Below, in pieces: positions 28,786-37,028 of a DNA stretch of 64,000 bases. A program made the translations under genes and the position numbers. The notes beneath the pieces were generated by a model. It did not search any database. It was not told the origin of the DNA and worked only from the letters and a program-made list of their open reading frames with translations. The stretch is from NCBI GenBank assembly GCA_963725395.1, contig CAVRYH010000009.1:186001-250000 (forward strand). Reading direction: 5' to 3'. Numbering within the stretch: the stretch's first letter is position 1; every line of letters starts with the position of its first letter. The stretch is from Bog-756 sp963725395 (GTDB lineage: Bacteria; Actinomycetota; Acidimicrobiia; Acidimicrobiales; RAAP-2).

Positions 28786-28905
28786 AGCAGGGAACTTGGG
28801 TTTGGCCAGGGCCCGGAGGCTCTCATGCCATCGGCACCTCCTCCATCCCTCCTGCGGCCTCAAGCGGGCCGATTCGACAGTGGGAAATCCCGTCCGGGGA
28901 AACTA

Positions 28906-28920
28906 GGGTCGAACGGCCCT
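28906..28920 (+). promoter_or_regulatory. DosR-like box D
   Basis: GGGTCGAACGGCCCT with TAGGGT starting at 28943, again 23 nt after the box end, upstream of the P450 gene. The rest of the 218-bp gap shows nothing else I can name. Confidence 0.6.
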
Positions 28921-29003
28921 GAAACTGGAACGTGTTCTTGTCTAGGGTGGCGGTGCCCTGGTCTGATCGCCGCACCGGCCGGGCAGGGAGGAGAGCCCCG
29001 ACC

Positions 29004-30239
29004 ATGGCAACCATCGAAACCAGGCCCACCTGCCCGTTCGACGTCCTGGACCGGTCCTTCTATCAGGACCCCCATCCGGCATACGCCTGGATCAGGACCA
29101 ACCGGCCGATCTTCTGGGACGACGACCACCAGCTGTGGGTCTTGTCGCGCCATCGGGACATCTCCTACGTGTCGACCCATGCCGACCTGTTCTGCTCCGG
29201 ACAGGGAGTCCGGCCCCAGCAGTCGATCGACCTCTCGCTGATCGGTCTCGACGGCGACCGCCACGTGCGGCAGCGTCGCCTCCTCAACAAGGGCTTCTCG
29301 CCCCGCGTCATCCGCGCCATCGAACCGAGGGTGCGACAGGTGGTCGGCGAGGTGCTCGACCAGATCGTCGACAGGACCACGTGCGACTTCGTGGACGACA
29401 TCGCCGTACCCGTGCCGTTGGTGGTCATCGCTGAGCTGATGGGGCTTCCCGTCGAGGACCGCGTCCTTCTCGGTCACTGGTCGGACCGGATGATGTCGGG
29501 TGAAGGCCGCAGTGATCCGAACGACCCGACCCTCGCCGACGCCGGCGCGGCCTTCGGCGAGTACGTCGGCTACCTCACCGAGATGATCGAGGAGCGAAGG
29601 CGGATCCACCGGCGCGGAGGTACGCTCCGGGACGACGCCGTGAGCGTCCTCGTCGGGGCCGACGAGGAGGGCGTGCTCGAGTCCAACGACGAGCTCACCC
29701 ATGACGAGCTGACCATGTTCCTCGTGATCCTGCTGGTTGCGGGCAACGAGACCACCCGCAACGCCATCTCCGGCGGCATGTGGGCGTTCAGCCGGTATCC
29801 CGACCAGTGGCAGCACCTCGCCCGTTACCCCGAGTCGTTCGCCACCATGGCCGACGAGATCTGCCGGTACGTGAGTCCTGTCATCAGCTTCGCCCGTACG
29901 GCCACAGAGGACACCGAGGTCGGAGGTCAGCGGATCGCCGAGGGGGAGAAGGTGCTGTTGCTCTACCAGTCGGCCAATCGGGACGAGGCGGTCTTCGAGG
30001 ACCCGGACCGGCTCTTGGTGGACCGCTCGCCCAATCCCCACCTGGCCTTCGGCGTCGGTCCGCACGTGTGCATGGGAATCAATCTGGCCCGCCTCGAGAT
30101 CCGGGTACTGTTCGAGGAGCTGATCAGGCGGTTCCCGGACATGACGGTGGTACCAGGTGCGGTGCCGACCTACGCCGACCATGCCCTGGTCCACGCCATC
30201 GAGGCCCTCCCGGTCGCATTCACCCCGCCGAGGACCTGA
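29004..30239 (+). CDS. Cytochrome P450
   Basis: A 411-residue soluble bacterial P450 monooxygenase. The I-helix AGNETTRN (residues 246-253) carries the acid-Thr pair, the ExxR is Glu285-Arg288 in EICRY, and the haem loop FGVGPHVCMG places the thiolate at Cys356. The I-helix and C-terminal sequence resemble the steroid/fatty-acid-oxidising CYP124/125/142 group of actinomycetes, but I would not assign a family. ATG 29004 follows GGGAGGAG. No ferredoxin is adjacent. It is followed after 28 bp by an LldD-like flavoenzyme, so the two are probably co-transcribed from the box D promoter. Confidence 0.92.
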   Translation: MATIETRPTCPFDVLDRSFYQDPHPAYAWIRTNRPIFWDDDHQLWVLSRHRDISYVSTHADLFCSGQGVRPQQSIDLSLIGLDGDRHVRQRRLLNKGFSPRVIRAIEPRVRQVVGEVLDQIVDRTTCDFVDDIAVPVPLVVIAELMGLPVEDRVLLGHWSDRMMSGEGRSDPNDPTLADAGAAFGEYVGYLTEMIEERRRIHRRGGTLRDDAVSVLVGADEEGVLESNDELTHDELTMFLVILLVAGNETTRNAISGGMWAFSRYPDQWQHLARYPESFATMADEICRYVSPVISFARTATEDTEVGGQRIAEGEKVLLLYQSANRDEAVFEDPDRLLVDRSPNPHLAFGVGPHVCMGINLARLEIRVLFEELIRRFPDMTVVPGAVPTYADHALVHAIEALPVAFTPPRT

Positions 30240-30267
30240 ACCGTCGACGAAGGGAGCACCGGCACTC

Positions 30268-31497
30268 GTGGTCGAACCCCGGGGGGATCACACGTTGCGC
30301 CTCGCTCCCGCCTCGGTGCGGGACTATCGGGAGTTGGCTCGTCGCCGGCTGCCCAGACAACTCTTCGACTACGTGGACGGCGGCGCCTACGAGGAGGAGA
30401 CGCTGGCGGCCAACCTGGTCGACCTCCAACGGGTCCACCTCCGCCAGCGGGTGCTGCGGGACGTGTCCCACCGGGTGTTGAGCACGACCGTCCTCGGGGA
30501 GGAGCTCGCACTGCCGGTGATCCTCGCACCGGTCGGGCTGGCCGGCATGTTCGCCGCCCGCGCCGAGGTCCAGGCGGCCCGGGCTGCTGCTCGTGCCGGC
30601 ATTCCGTTCTGCGAGTCGACCGTTTCCATCTGCGGGGTCGACGAGGTGGCGGCGGTGTCCGAGCGACCGTTGTGGTTCCAGCTCTACGTGATGCGGGATC
30701 GCTCCTATGCCGAACACCTGATGGAGCGCGCCCGGCATGCCGGCTGCTCCACCCTGGTGCTCACCGTCGACCTGTCCGTGGTCGGTGCCCGCTACCGCGA
30801 CGTGCGCAACGGCCTCGAAGGACAGCTTCCGCCGTTGAAGAAGCTCCTGCGGGGCCTGGATTTCGCCCGTCACCCGACGTGGGTCCGCGACGTGGCCATC
30901 TCCGGCGGCCCCCTGACGTTCGGCAACCTCGAAGCCGCGGTGCCCGGGGCCTCGACCCCCGGGGCCTTCCGTGCATGGGTCGACCAGCAGTTCGATCCCA
31001 GTGTCACCTGGGACGACCTCGCCTGGGTCCGTGACCAGTGGGACGGATCCCTCGCCCTGAAGGGGATCCTCGACGCCGAGGACGCCCGTGAGGCGGTGGC
31101 CCGCGGCGCGGACGCCGTCATCGTCTCCAACCACGGGGGGCGCCAGCTCGACGGGGTGCCCTCGAGCGTCCGGGCCCTCCCGGCCATCGTCGAGGCGGTG
31201 GGTGACCAGGTCGAGGTACTCGTCGACGGAGGGATCCGGAGTGGGCTCGACGTCGTCAGGGTCCTGGCGCTCGGGGCACGGGCGTGTCTCATCGGCCGCC
31301 CATGGGCCTACGCCGTGGCCGCCCGGGGCGGGCGCGGGGTGGACCACGTCCTCGGGATCATCCGCGGGGAGATGGAGGTGGCCATGGGACTCACCGGCGT
31401 CACCGACGTGTCGCACCTCGACCGATCGGCGCTCGTCGACACCCATGGCGTACCCGCTCCGGGCGGTCCGTCGTCCCGGACCTCCCCCGAGCGGTAG
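30268..31497 (+). CDS. FMN-dependent alpha-hydroxy-acid dehydrogenase, LldD-like
   Basis: A 409-residue flavoprotein that oxidises an L-2-hydroxy acid (lactate in the reference enzymes). Blocks: LFDYVDGGAYEEET near residue 32, LAPVGLAGMFAARAEVQAAR, WFQLYVMRDRSYAEHLM, LVLTVDLSVVGARYRDVRNG, KGILDAEDAREAV, and catalytic His289 in SNHGGRQLDG followed by VDGGIRSGLDVVR. The length and sequence are closest in style to mycobacterial LldD2, not to the mycofactocin protein MftD. GTG 30268 follows AAGGGAG. Being behind a P450, it may oxidise a hydroxylated fatty acid derivative instead; that is speculation. Confidence 0.85.
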   Translation: MVEPRGDHTLRLAPASVRDYRELARRRLPRQLFDYVDGGAYEEETLAANLVDLQRVHLRQRVLRDVSHRVLSTTVLGEELALPVILAPVGLAGMFAARAEVQAARAAARAGIPFCESTVSICGVDEVAAVSERPLWFQLYVMRDRSYAEHLMERARHAGCSTLVLTVDLSVVGARYRDVRNGLEGQLPPLKKLLRGLDFARHPTWVRDVAISGGPLTFGNLEAAVPGASTPGAFRAWVDQQFDPSVTWDDLAWVRDQWDGSLALKGILDAEDAREAVARGADAVIVSNHGGRQLDGVPSSVRALPAIVEAVGDQVEVLVDGGIRSGLDVVRVLALGARACLIGRPWAYAVAARGGRGVDHVLGIIRGEMEVAMGLTGVTDVSHLDRSALVDTHGVPAPGGPSSRTSPER

Positions 31498-31626
31498 GCC
31501 GGTATGCGAGGTGCGCCCGCCGAGCCGACTCCGCCGTCCCCGGGCCCCCTCGCCGACTCGCCGGTACAATCGGTCGGCACACCCGGCCGGGACGTGACGC
31601 GTCGACGAGCCCGAGGACACCCTCTC

Positions 31627-33021
31627 ATGACCGAGTCCACCCCACCGAGCGCGCCGGTCCCTCCCGTGCCGCACCACGACCTCTCGGCCACGCTCGACGA
31701 GCGTCGCGCCTCGGGGCGGGCAGGCCGAAAGCGGGCACCGAGGAGCTCGCTCGCCATCTGGGACGAACGAGGACGCGGCCACGATGCGCTCGAGACGATC
31801 GAGGGCCAGAACGCGATCCGGCTTCCCGAGCTCCTCCACCTGCGCCGCCAGCGGATGGCCTCCTCCCCGTGGAACTACTTCAGAGGAGCGGCGGCCGTCA
31901 TGGCCGGCGACCTGGCCTCCCAGCCGGACACCGACCTCTGGGTGCAGCTCTGCGGCGATGCCCACGTCCTCAATTTCGGCCTGTGGGCGACGCCGGAGCG
32001 GAACCTCATGTTCGACCTGCGCGATTTCGACGAGACGCTGCCCGGCCCGTTCGAGTGGGACGTCAAGCGACTGGCGTCCAGCCTGGTGGTGGCGGCCCGT
32101 GAGAACGGGATGAGCGTGGCGAAAGCGGATCGGGCAGTGCGGGCCTCGATCGAGGCGTACCAGCAGCGGATGCACCGGTTCGCCGACATGACCGAGCTCG
32201 ACATCTGGTACGACGGCACCCACGTGGACAGCCTCCTCGGCTATTTCGAGCCGGCCGACCGGGGCCGGGTCTCGGTGCACGTTGAGAAGCAGAAGAAGCG
32301 CAGAACGAGCCGGGGCGCATTCGCCAAGCTCACCACCATGGCGCACGGCCGTCCCCGCATCACCGAGGATCCCCCCATACGGACGACCATCAGCGACGAG
32401 GAGCAAGAGGACCTGGTCGACCACCTCCTGGCCGAGTACCGGCTCACCCTCCGGGACGACCGCCGCCAACTGTTCGACCGCTTCACCGAAGTCGACACGG
32501 TCCGCCAGGTCGTCGGGGTGGGCAGCGTCGGGATGCGGGTCTATCTGGTGCTCCTCGAGGGGCGTAGCGGCGACGATCCCCTCTTCCTGCAGGTCAAGCA
32601 GGCTGGGCCCTCCGTCTACGAGGCCCACGCCGGTTCCAGCACACTCGGCCACCATGGCCAGCGCGTCATCAACGGGAAGCGCCTCATCCAGAGCGCCACC
32701 GACATCTTCGTCGGATGGGGCTCGCTGCACGGCAGGGACTACTACGTCCGGCAATTCCGGGACATGAAGATCATCCCCACCACGGAGCTGATCGCCCCCC
32801 GACTCACCGAGTTCGCCACCGCATGCGGCGAGACGCTGGCCCGGGCCCATGCCCGCACCGGCGACCCGGTCGCTATCGCCAGCTACCTCGGGAAGGGGCC
32901 GAGGTTCACCGAGGCGATCGCTTCGTTCGCCCACCGCTATGCCGACCAGAACGAGCGGGACCACGACCAGTTGGCCCGGGCGGTCGGGCGGAGTGCCCAG
33001 GAGGTGCCCACGGTGGTGTGA
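31627..33021 (+). CDS. DUF2252 family protein
   Basis: A 464-residue protein of the DUF2252 family, distantly kinase-like. Typical blocks are MASSPWNYFRGAAAVMAGDL, QLCGDAHVLNFG, MFDLRDFDETLPGPFEWDVK, VGVGSVGMRVYLVLLEG, FLQVKQAGPSVYEAH and YYVRQFRDMKIIP. The GDAH and DFDE segments look like the catalytic and metal motifs of aminoglycoside-kinase-like enzymes, but no activity is known to me. It follows the LldD-like gene by 129 bp. ATG 31627 is chosen over earlier in-frame codons because the family homology begins about 45 residues later. Confidence 0.85.
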   Translation: MTESTPPSAPVPPVPHHDLSATLDERRASGRAGRKRAPRSSLAIWDERGRGHDALETIEGQNAIRLPELLHLRRQRMASSPWNYFRGAAAVMAGDLASQPDTDLWVQLCGDAHVLNFGLWATPERNLMFDLRDFDETLPGPFEWDVKRLASSLVVAARENGMSVAKADRAVRASIEAYQQRMHRFADMTELDIWYDGTHVDSLLGYFEPADRGRVSVHVEKQKKRRTSRGAFAKLTTMAHGRPRITEDPPIRTTISDEEQEDLVDHLLAEYRLTLRDDRRQLFDRFTEVDTVRQVVGVGSVGMRVYLVLLEGRSGDDPLFLQVKQAGPSVYEAHAGSSTLGHHGQRVINGKRLIQSATDIFVGWGSLHGRDYYVRQFRDMKIIPTTELIAPRLTEFATACGETLARAHARTGDPVAIASYLGKGPRFTEAIASFAHRYADQNERDHDQLARAVGRSAQEVPTVV

Positions 33022-33032
33022 CCGCCCTCACA

Positions 33033-33064
33033 CCGGCGGCTCATCTGCGGCGGACCGCCGCCGG
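33033..33064 (+). terminator. Candidate bidirectional terminator
   Basis: CCGGCGGC (33033-33040) pairs with GCCGCCGG (33057-33064) around a 16-nt loop, between convergent DUF2252 and SGNH genes. Confidence 0.45.
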
Positions 33065-33080
33065 GGGCCGGCCGGTCCGG

Positions 33081-34079
33081 TCACCGGACACCGGCGGTTC
33101 GCATGGAACGCTCCAGGGTGAGGGCCATGCCGGCCATGCCTGTCGCGCTGGGGTGCAACGGATAGGTGTGGGGAGAGGAGAGGACCGGCTCCACCCACCG
33201 GGTGCCGGTGGGGGTGCAGGCGGTGTGGGGAGCACTCGGTGTGGCCATGTCCACGTAGGTGTCACCGGCGGATGCGGCGGTCTCGGCCAGGGTGGCGTTC
33301 AGCGCATCCTCGACGGTGCGGAGGAACGTGAGGTCGGTGGCGGAAAAGGGCAGGATCGGCCAGCACCCGGACCCGGTCGGTGGGATGATCTCCGGATAGC
33401 CGACCACGAACACCCGGGCGTGGCGGGACCGCGACCTGATGTCGGCGAGCACCGTCGCAACCCTGGCACCCACGGTCTCGACGCCCGCCGTCGCCGGGTC
33501 GGTCCCCTCTCCGGCGTCGTGGCGGGCGCAGGACCATCCCACCGGTGTACCCCCCCACGGGGTGGCCGAGATGCAGGCGGTGGCCATGTGCGAGAAACCC
33601 AGGTCGTTGCCCCCTATGCCCACGCTGACCACAGAGGTGGTCGGCGTGACGGCGTCCAGCTGCGCCTGGATGCCGCGGCCCTGTGATCCGGTCAGGTCCC
33701 CGGTCGTCGCCCCCGCGCAGCTCACATCGGTGAGGGAGAGGCCGAGGGCCCGTGCCGTCAGCGACGGGTAATTGTCGGACGACCGGAGGCAGCCCGATGG
33801 CGCCGGGGGCGTGGTCGTGGCACCGAGCTGCTCGGGCAGTCCCGGACCTGAGGTGTAGGAGTCCCCGAGGGCCACATAGGAGTGCACGACGGGATCTTGC
33901 CGGTCCGCCGGCGCCGAACCGGCGGCCGTGGTCGCCGAGGTGAGCGAGACCACACCGGTGAACGCGATCGCCGCCACGACGGGGATCAGGACCGCCCGGC
34001 GGCACACGAGGCTGCGGGCACCACCGACCCGCCTGTCTCCCGGACCGGTCGGTGCCGCGGCGGACGGGTCGGTGCTCAT
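33081..34079 (-). CDS. Secreted SGNH/GDSL esterase
   Basis: A 332-residue exported lipase/esterase. A hydrophobic stretch at residues 30-50 (AVLIPVVAAIAFTGVVSLTS) is a signal or anchor. Block I is YVALGDSYTSGPG with Ser74, block II CAGATTGDL, block III GIGGNDLGF, and block V LHPSATGMAGM with the catalytic His. The spacing fits the Streptomyces scabies esterase type, and Cys pairs in the mature part suggest disulfides. It is divergent to the cytochrome b operon over 190 bp. Confidence 0.88.
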   Translation of the reverse strand: MSTDPSAAAPTGPGDRRVGGARSLVCRRAVLIPVVAAIAFTGVVSLTSATTAAGSAPADRQDPVVHSYVALGDSYTSGPGLPEQLGATTTPPAPSGCLRSSDNYPSLTARALGLSLTDVSCAGATTGDLTGSQGRGIQAQLDAVTPTTSVVSVGIGGNDLGFSHMATACISATPWGGTPVGWSCARHDAGEGTDPATAGVETVGARVATVLADIRSRSRHARVFVVGYPEIIPPTGSGCWPILPFSATDLTFLRTVEDALNATLAETAASAGDTYVDMATPSAPHTACTPTGTRWVEPVLSSPHTYPLHPSATGMAGMALTLERSMRTAGVR

Positions 34080-34204
34080 CGCCGCACGATGCTAGGGGGG
34101 CCACCGGCCGCCCGGGCATCGCCCCGCCGGGTCCCGGTGGGCACGCAAGCGGTGCAGTCCGGCGTGATGTGGCCTGCCGGGGCGGTGGCTGTCGGCACCC
34201 GGAA

Positions 34205-34219
34205 GGGTCCTTTGGCCCT
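34205..34219 (+). promoter_or_regulatory. DosR-like box E
   Basis: GGGTCCTTTGGCCCT, flanked by AA and AT. TAGCCT begins at 34242, 23 nt after the box end, and the predicted start of transcription falls at the AGGAGG of the first gene, giving a leader of about 16 nt. Confidence 0.6.
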
Positions 34220-34269
34220 ATCCCCCGGTCGGCTCCCTCCTTAGCCTCCCAATAGGAGGTTTGCGCGCT

Positions 34270-34458
34270 ATGGAGCCGTTGTCTGCCGTCATGATCCGCC
34301 TGGTCGGGTCCCTCATCGATCTCAACCATCCGGGTCACTATCTCCACTGGGGGTTCATCCAGCTCTCGGTGGCCAACGCCGTTCTCATCCTGTTGATGAT
34401 CGTGGTGTTCGTCGCGGCGATCTTGATCCCCTTCCGTCGGCACGGGGGTGGCCAATGA
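34270..34458 (+). CDS. Small single-pass membrane protein of the cytochrome b operon
   Basis: A 62-residue protein. ATG 34270 lies 10 nt after AGGAGG. Residues 1-28 are amphipathic and residues 29-54 a clear membrane helix (LSVANAVLILLMIVVFVAAI), then a basic C-terminus, so the N-terminus should be outside. Its stop overlaps the next start in ATGA. It is too small to bind a cofactor by itself and has no Cys. It is probably a structural subunit of the cytochrome b complex encoded behind it. I know no named family for it. Confidence 0.75.
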   Translation: MEPLSAVMIRLVGSLIDLNHPGHYLHWGFIQLSVANAVLILLMIVVFVAAILIPFRRHGGGQ

Positions 34459-35198
34459 CCATCGACGCCCACGACCGCATCGAAGTCCCCGGCGGCACCG
34501 ATGTCGCCGCCGGCCTCCCTGAGGACGCCGACCAGCTGAGCGCCAAGCTCCGACGGGCCGCCGTCGAGGCTCTCCCGCCCGAACGGCTGATGCCCGATCG
34601 GCAGCCCGCCTACGTCGCATCGTGGATCTACGTGTTCGGCGTGATCACCATCTGCGCACTGTCCATCGTCATCCTCACCGGGATCGTCCTGGCCATCTTC
34701 GGGCCGACCTGGTGGCACGTTTCGTCGACCGGGCTCTTCGTCAACTCCCTGCACCTGTGGAGCGTCGAGGTGTTCTTCTTCGCCATGGTCGTCCATCTCT
34801 GGGGGAAGTTCTTCATGGCCGCCTGGCGCGGTCGGCGCCGTGCCACCTGGATCACCGGGGTGGTGTCCTTCGTGGTCTCGGTGGGTGCCGCCTTCACCGG
34901 GTACCTGTCCCAGCAGAACTACGACTCGCAGTGGATCAGTACACAGGCCAAGGACGGGATCAACTCCACGGGTGCCGGAGCCATCTTCAACGTGACCAAC
35001 TTCGGCCAGATGCTGATGTGGCACATCGTCCTCTTGCCTCTCGCCGTCGTCATCCTGGTGGGAGGGCACGTCCTGTTGGTCCGGAGGCGGGGTGTCGTCC
35101 CACCGTTCGCGCCACCGGGCTCCGCCCCCCCGGCGTCGGAGGACCCCGAGCCGGTTCACGAGGGTCATGAGCCGGTGAGGGTCGAGGGCGAGCCATGA
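34455..35198 (+). CDS. Cytochrome b (b6-type N-terminal domain), bis-haem membrane subunit
   Basis: A 247-residue membrane protein with four helices and the full bis-haem ligand set: His100 and His114 in helix B (13 residues between), His190 and His205 in helix D (14 between, as in cytochrome b6 and Firmicutes, not 13 as in mitochondrial b). Around them are LHLWSVEVFFFAMVVHLWGK and WHIVLLPLAVVILVGGH. After helix D only a Pro/Glu-rich tail follows, so this is the b6-length half. It overlaps both neighbours by ATGA. It should move electrons across the membrane between quinol and a partner, which is not encoded here. Confidence 0.85.
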   Translation: MTIDAHDRIEVPGGTDVAAGLPEDADQLSAKLRRAAVEALPPERLMPDRQPAYVASWIYVFGVITICALSIVILTGIVLAIFGPTWWHVSSTGLFVNSLHLWSVEVFFFAMVVHLWGKFFMAAWRGRRRATWITGVVSFVVSVGAAFTGYLSQQNYDSQWISTQAKDGINSTGAGAIFNVTNFGQMLMWHIVLLPLAVVILVGGHVLLVRRRGVVPPFAPPGSAPPASEDPEPVHEGHEPVRVEGEP

Positions 35199-36235
35199 GC
35201 GACGCCACCAGATCCAAGCGCCACCGTTCCTTCAATCCGGACCGCGACGTCGAGGAGTGGCACGGGCAATACCTCCCCTACGACCTGGTCAAGGAGTTCA
35301 TCATCGCCTTCGTGGTGGTGGCCATCCTGGTCGTCGGCCTGGCCGTCGTCTTCTCCTCGCCGGACGAGAGCCCCGTGACCATCAAGTCATGGTCCACCTC
35401 GGACCCCGTCGACTTCGCCCAGACGGCCATCACCGAGCTCGACGGCACCAGCGGCACAGCCACCTACGGCCCGCCCTACAACTCGACGCCCGGCGCCTCC
35501 CAGCAAATCGGCCCGTTCTCCCCGGAGAGCTGGCTCGGGGTCCACCACCCGATCGACACGGCCAACGACTACGTGATCGACCCCCTCAGGACGCTGCCCA
35601 ACAACCCCGATGTCCAGGCCGCCGTCAACGAGTACACGGCGGCCTCGGCGGCCCAGCAGGCCAGATGGACGGCGGCCTACGAGACCGCCGTCGCCAAGGC
35701 GACCTACTCGGACGGCGTGCTCACCGTTCCGGCCGGCGACTACGGTCCCGTGGGCCATATCATCGCCGGGCTCACCTCCATGGCCCGGAGCGGGGCGCTC
35801 GACGGGGCGCTGCTCAAGTCCACCCAGTTCTACGGGACCGACTACACGAAGCCACTGTTGTTCATCGCCGACGGCACCTACTTGGCCAACCTCGCCCAGA
35901 ACCAGCATCTGTCGGGCGACCAGTGGGGGATGATGAACGAGACGGGCAACTATCCCGGGCAGGCGTGGCTGTGGCTCTACACGCTGTGGTACCAGGTGCC
36001 CCCGATGAGTACGTCGGCCAGCGGCGACCTGCAGGTCTGGGCGATCATGATGGTCCTCACCCTCTTGTTGGCGCTGCTGCCCTTCATCCCCGGGCTCCGC
36101 TCGATTCCGCGATGGAGCCGTGTCTACCGGCTCATCTGGCGCCAGTACTACCGCGACGTCGCCAACGCCACCAACCAGCACGGGAAGGCACCCCCGGCAG
36201 CGGTCCCTCCGACCGATGTCCGGGTAACCGTCTGA
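35195..36235 (+). CDS. Membrane-anchored partner subunit of cytochrome b, unknown family
   Basis: A 346-residue protein. One membrane helix lies at residues 34-54 (EFIIAFVVVAILVVGLAVVF) after YLPYDLVKE, then about 225 residues outside with no Cys, then a second helix near residues 285-305 (VWAIMMVLTLLLALLPFIPG) and a basic cytoplasmic tail. The position after cytochrome b would fit the subunit IV/C-terminal half of cytochrome b, and the last segment has that flavour. The large exterior domain has no Rieske or haem c motif. It overlaps the cytochrome b gene by ATGA. A true subunit IV replacement is possible; I cannot prove it. Confidence 0.65.
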   Translation: MSDATRSKRHRSFNPDRDVEEWHGQYLPYDLVKEFIIAFVVVAILVVGLAVVFSSPDESPVTIKSWSTSDPVDFAQTAITELDGTSGTATYGPPYNSTPGASQQIGPFSPESWLGVHHPIDTANDYVIDPLRTLPNNPDVQAAVNEYTAASAAQQARWTAAYETAVAKATYSDGVLTVPAGDYGPVGHIIAGLTSMARSGALDGALLKSTQFYGTDYTKPLLFIADGTYLANLAQNQHLSGDQWGMMNETGNYPGQAWLWLYTLWYQVPPMSTSASGDLQVWAIMMVLTLLLALLPFIPGLRSIPRWSRVYRLIWRQYYRDVANATNQHGKAPPAAVPPTDVRVTV

Positions 36236-36272
36236 GCCGGCACCACGGGTCCAGAGCGGGAACCACAGACAC

Positions 36273-36298
36273 CAGCCGTCCTTCGGGGCGGCTGTTGT
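36273..36298 (+). terminator. Strong terminator with UUCG tetraloop
   Basis: CAGCCGTCC (36273-36281), loop TTCG, GGGCGGCTG (36286-36294), a 9-bp stem with one G-T pair, then TTGT. It ends the cytochrome b operon and faces the convergent DinB-like gene. Confidence 0.8.
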
Positions 36299-36308
36299 CG
36301 CGTCCCGG

Positions 36309-36878
36309 TCAGGACGTCATGCCCTGCAGGCCCACCAGGCCCCGGGCGAGTTCGATCTCACCCATGTGGCGCAGGCCGTGCTGGTAGATCCAGCACTCCG
36401 CGGCATCGAGCAGGGTGACCCCCTCGGGCCCCGCCACACGGGCGCTGTAGGTGCTCGCCACCTCCGGGGGCAGGGGCCGCGCGATCACGACCCGGCCGAG
36501 CTCACCGGGGTCGAGCCCGTCGAGCCACTCCTCGGTCCGGTCGAACACGGCGCGCATGTACTCCTGGAATGCCCCGTAGTCGCCGATCCTCTGGTGGACC
36601 ATCTCCGAGACGGGGCGGTGCTTGCCGTGGTCGGGGATGGCCGGCCTCACCCTCTCTTCCCATGAGGAGTCCCAGATGGGAGCGACCCCGGTCATCAACA
36701 TGAACGAGGCATCGATCATGTTGACGATGTGGAAAAGACTGAAGGCGATGGGGACCACCCCCTCGCGCTCGAAGTGGTTGACCTGGTCCAGGTCCATCGT
36801 GGCCACGGCGTCGTAGTAGAGGGAATGCAGGGCCTGCATGCGGCGCTGCAACGAATCGACCACGAGTTCACGGGACAA
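36309..36878 (-). CDS. DinB-like four-helix protein
   Basis: A 189-residue helical protein of the DinB/YfiT type, metal-binding proteins that include thiol-dependent transferases in actinomycetes. SLFHIVNMIDASFML and the late YQHGLRHMGEIELARGL carry the usual His ligands. The TTG start at 36878, 5 nt after AAAAGGGG, is preferred over an upstream ATG at 36950 that would overlap the divergent promoter region. Function unknown; it is divergent to the DUF2855 gene. Confidence 0.7.
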   Translation of the reverse strand: MSRELVVDSLQRRMQALHSLYYDAVATMDLDQVNHFEREGVVPIAFSLFHIVNMIDASFMLMTGVAPIWDSSWEERVRPAIPDHGKHRPVSEMVHQRIGDYGAFQEYMRAVFDRTEEWLDGLDPGELGRVVIARPLPPEVASTYSARVAGPEGVTLLDAAECWIYQHGLRHMGEIELARGLVGLQGMTS

Positions 36879-36954
36879 GGGTTCCCCTTTTGACGAGGAC
36901 GGCCCGCCTCGTGCGAGCCCGGCCCCAGGCGATTGTCCCACGGTAAACACTTGG

Positions 36955-36972
36955 CAGTTGGACTGTCAACTG
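36955..36972 (+). promoter_or_regulatory. Candidate operator (inverted repeat)
   Basis: CAGTTG-GACTGT-CAACTG, with perfect 6-bp arms around a 6-bp spacer, lies between the divergent DinB-like and DUF2855 genes and 57 nt before the latter's ATG. The TetR gene 1.2 kb downstream is a possible ligand. Confidence 0.4.
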
Positions 36973-37028
36973 TTACCCTGCCGGCGTCGGCTGGCTCCGG
37001 CCGCTACCGCGAGACGAGAGGTGTCGCC

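Noticed and set aside
30268..31497. LldD-like gene as mycofactocin MftD
   Set aside because: No other mycofactocin genes (mftA, B, C, E, F) are nearby and the sequence is closer in style to LldD2.
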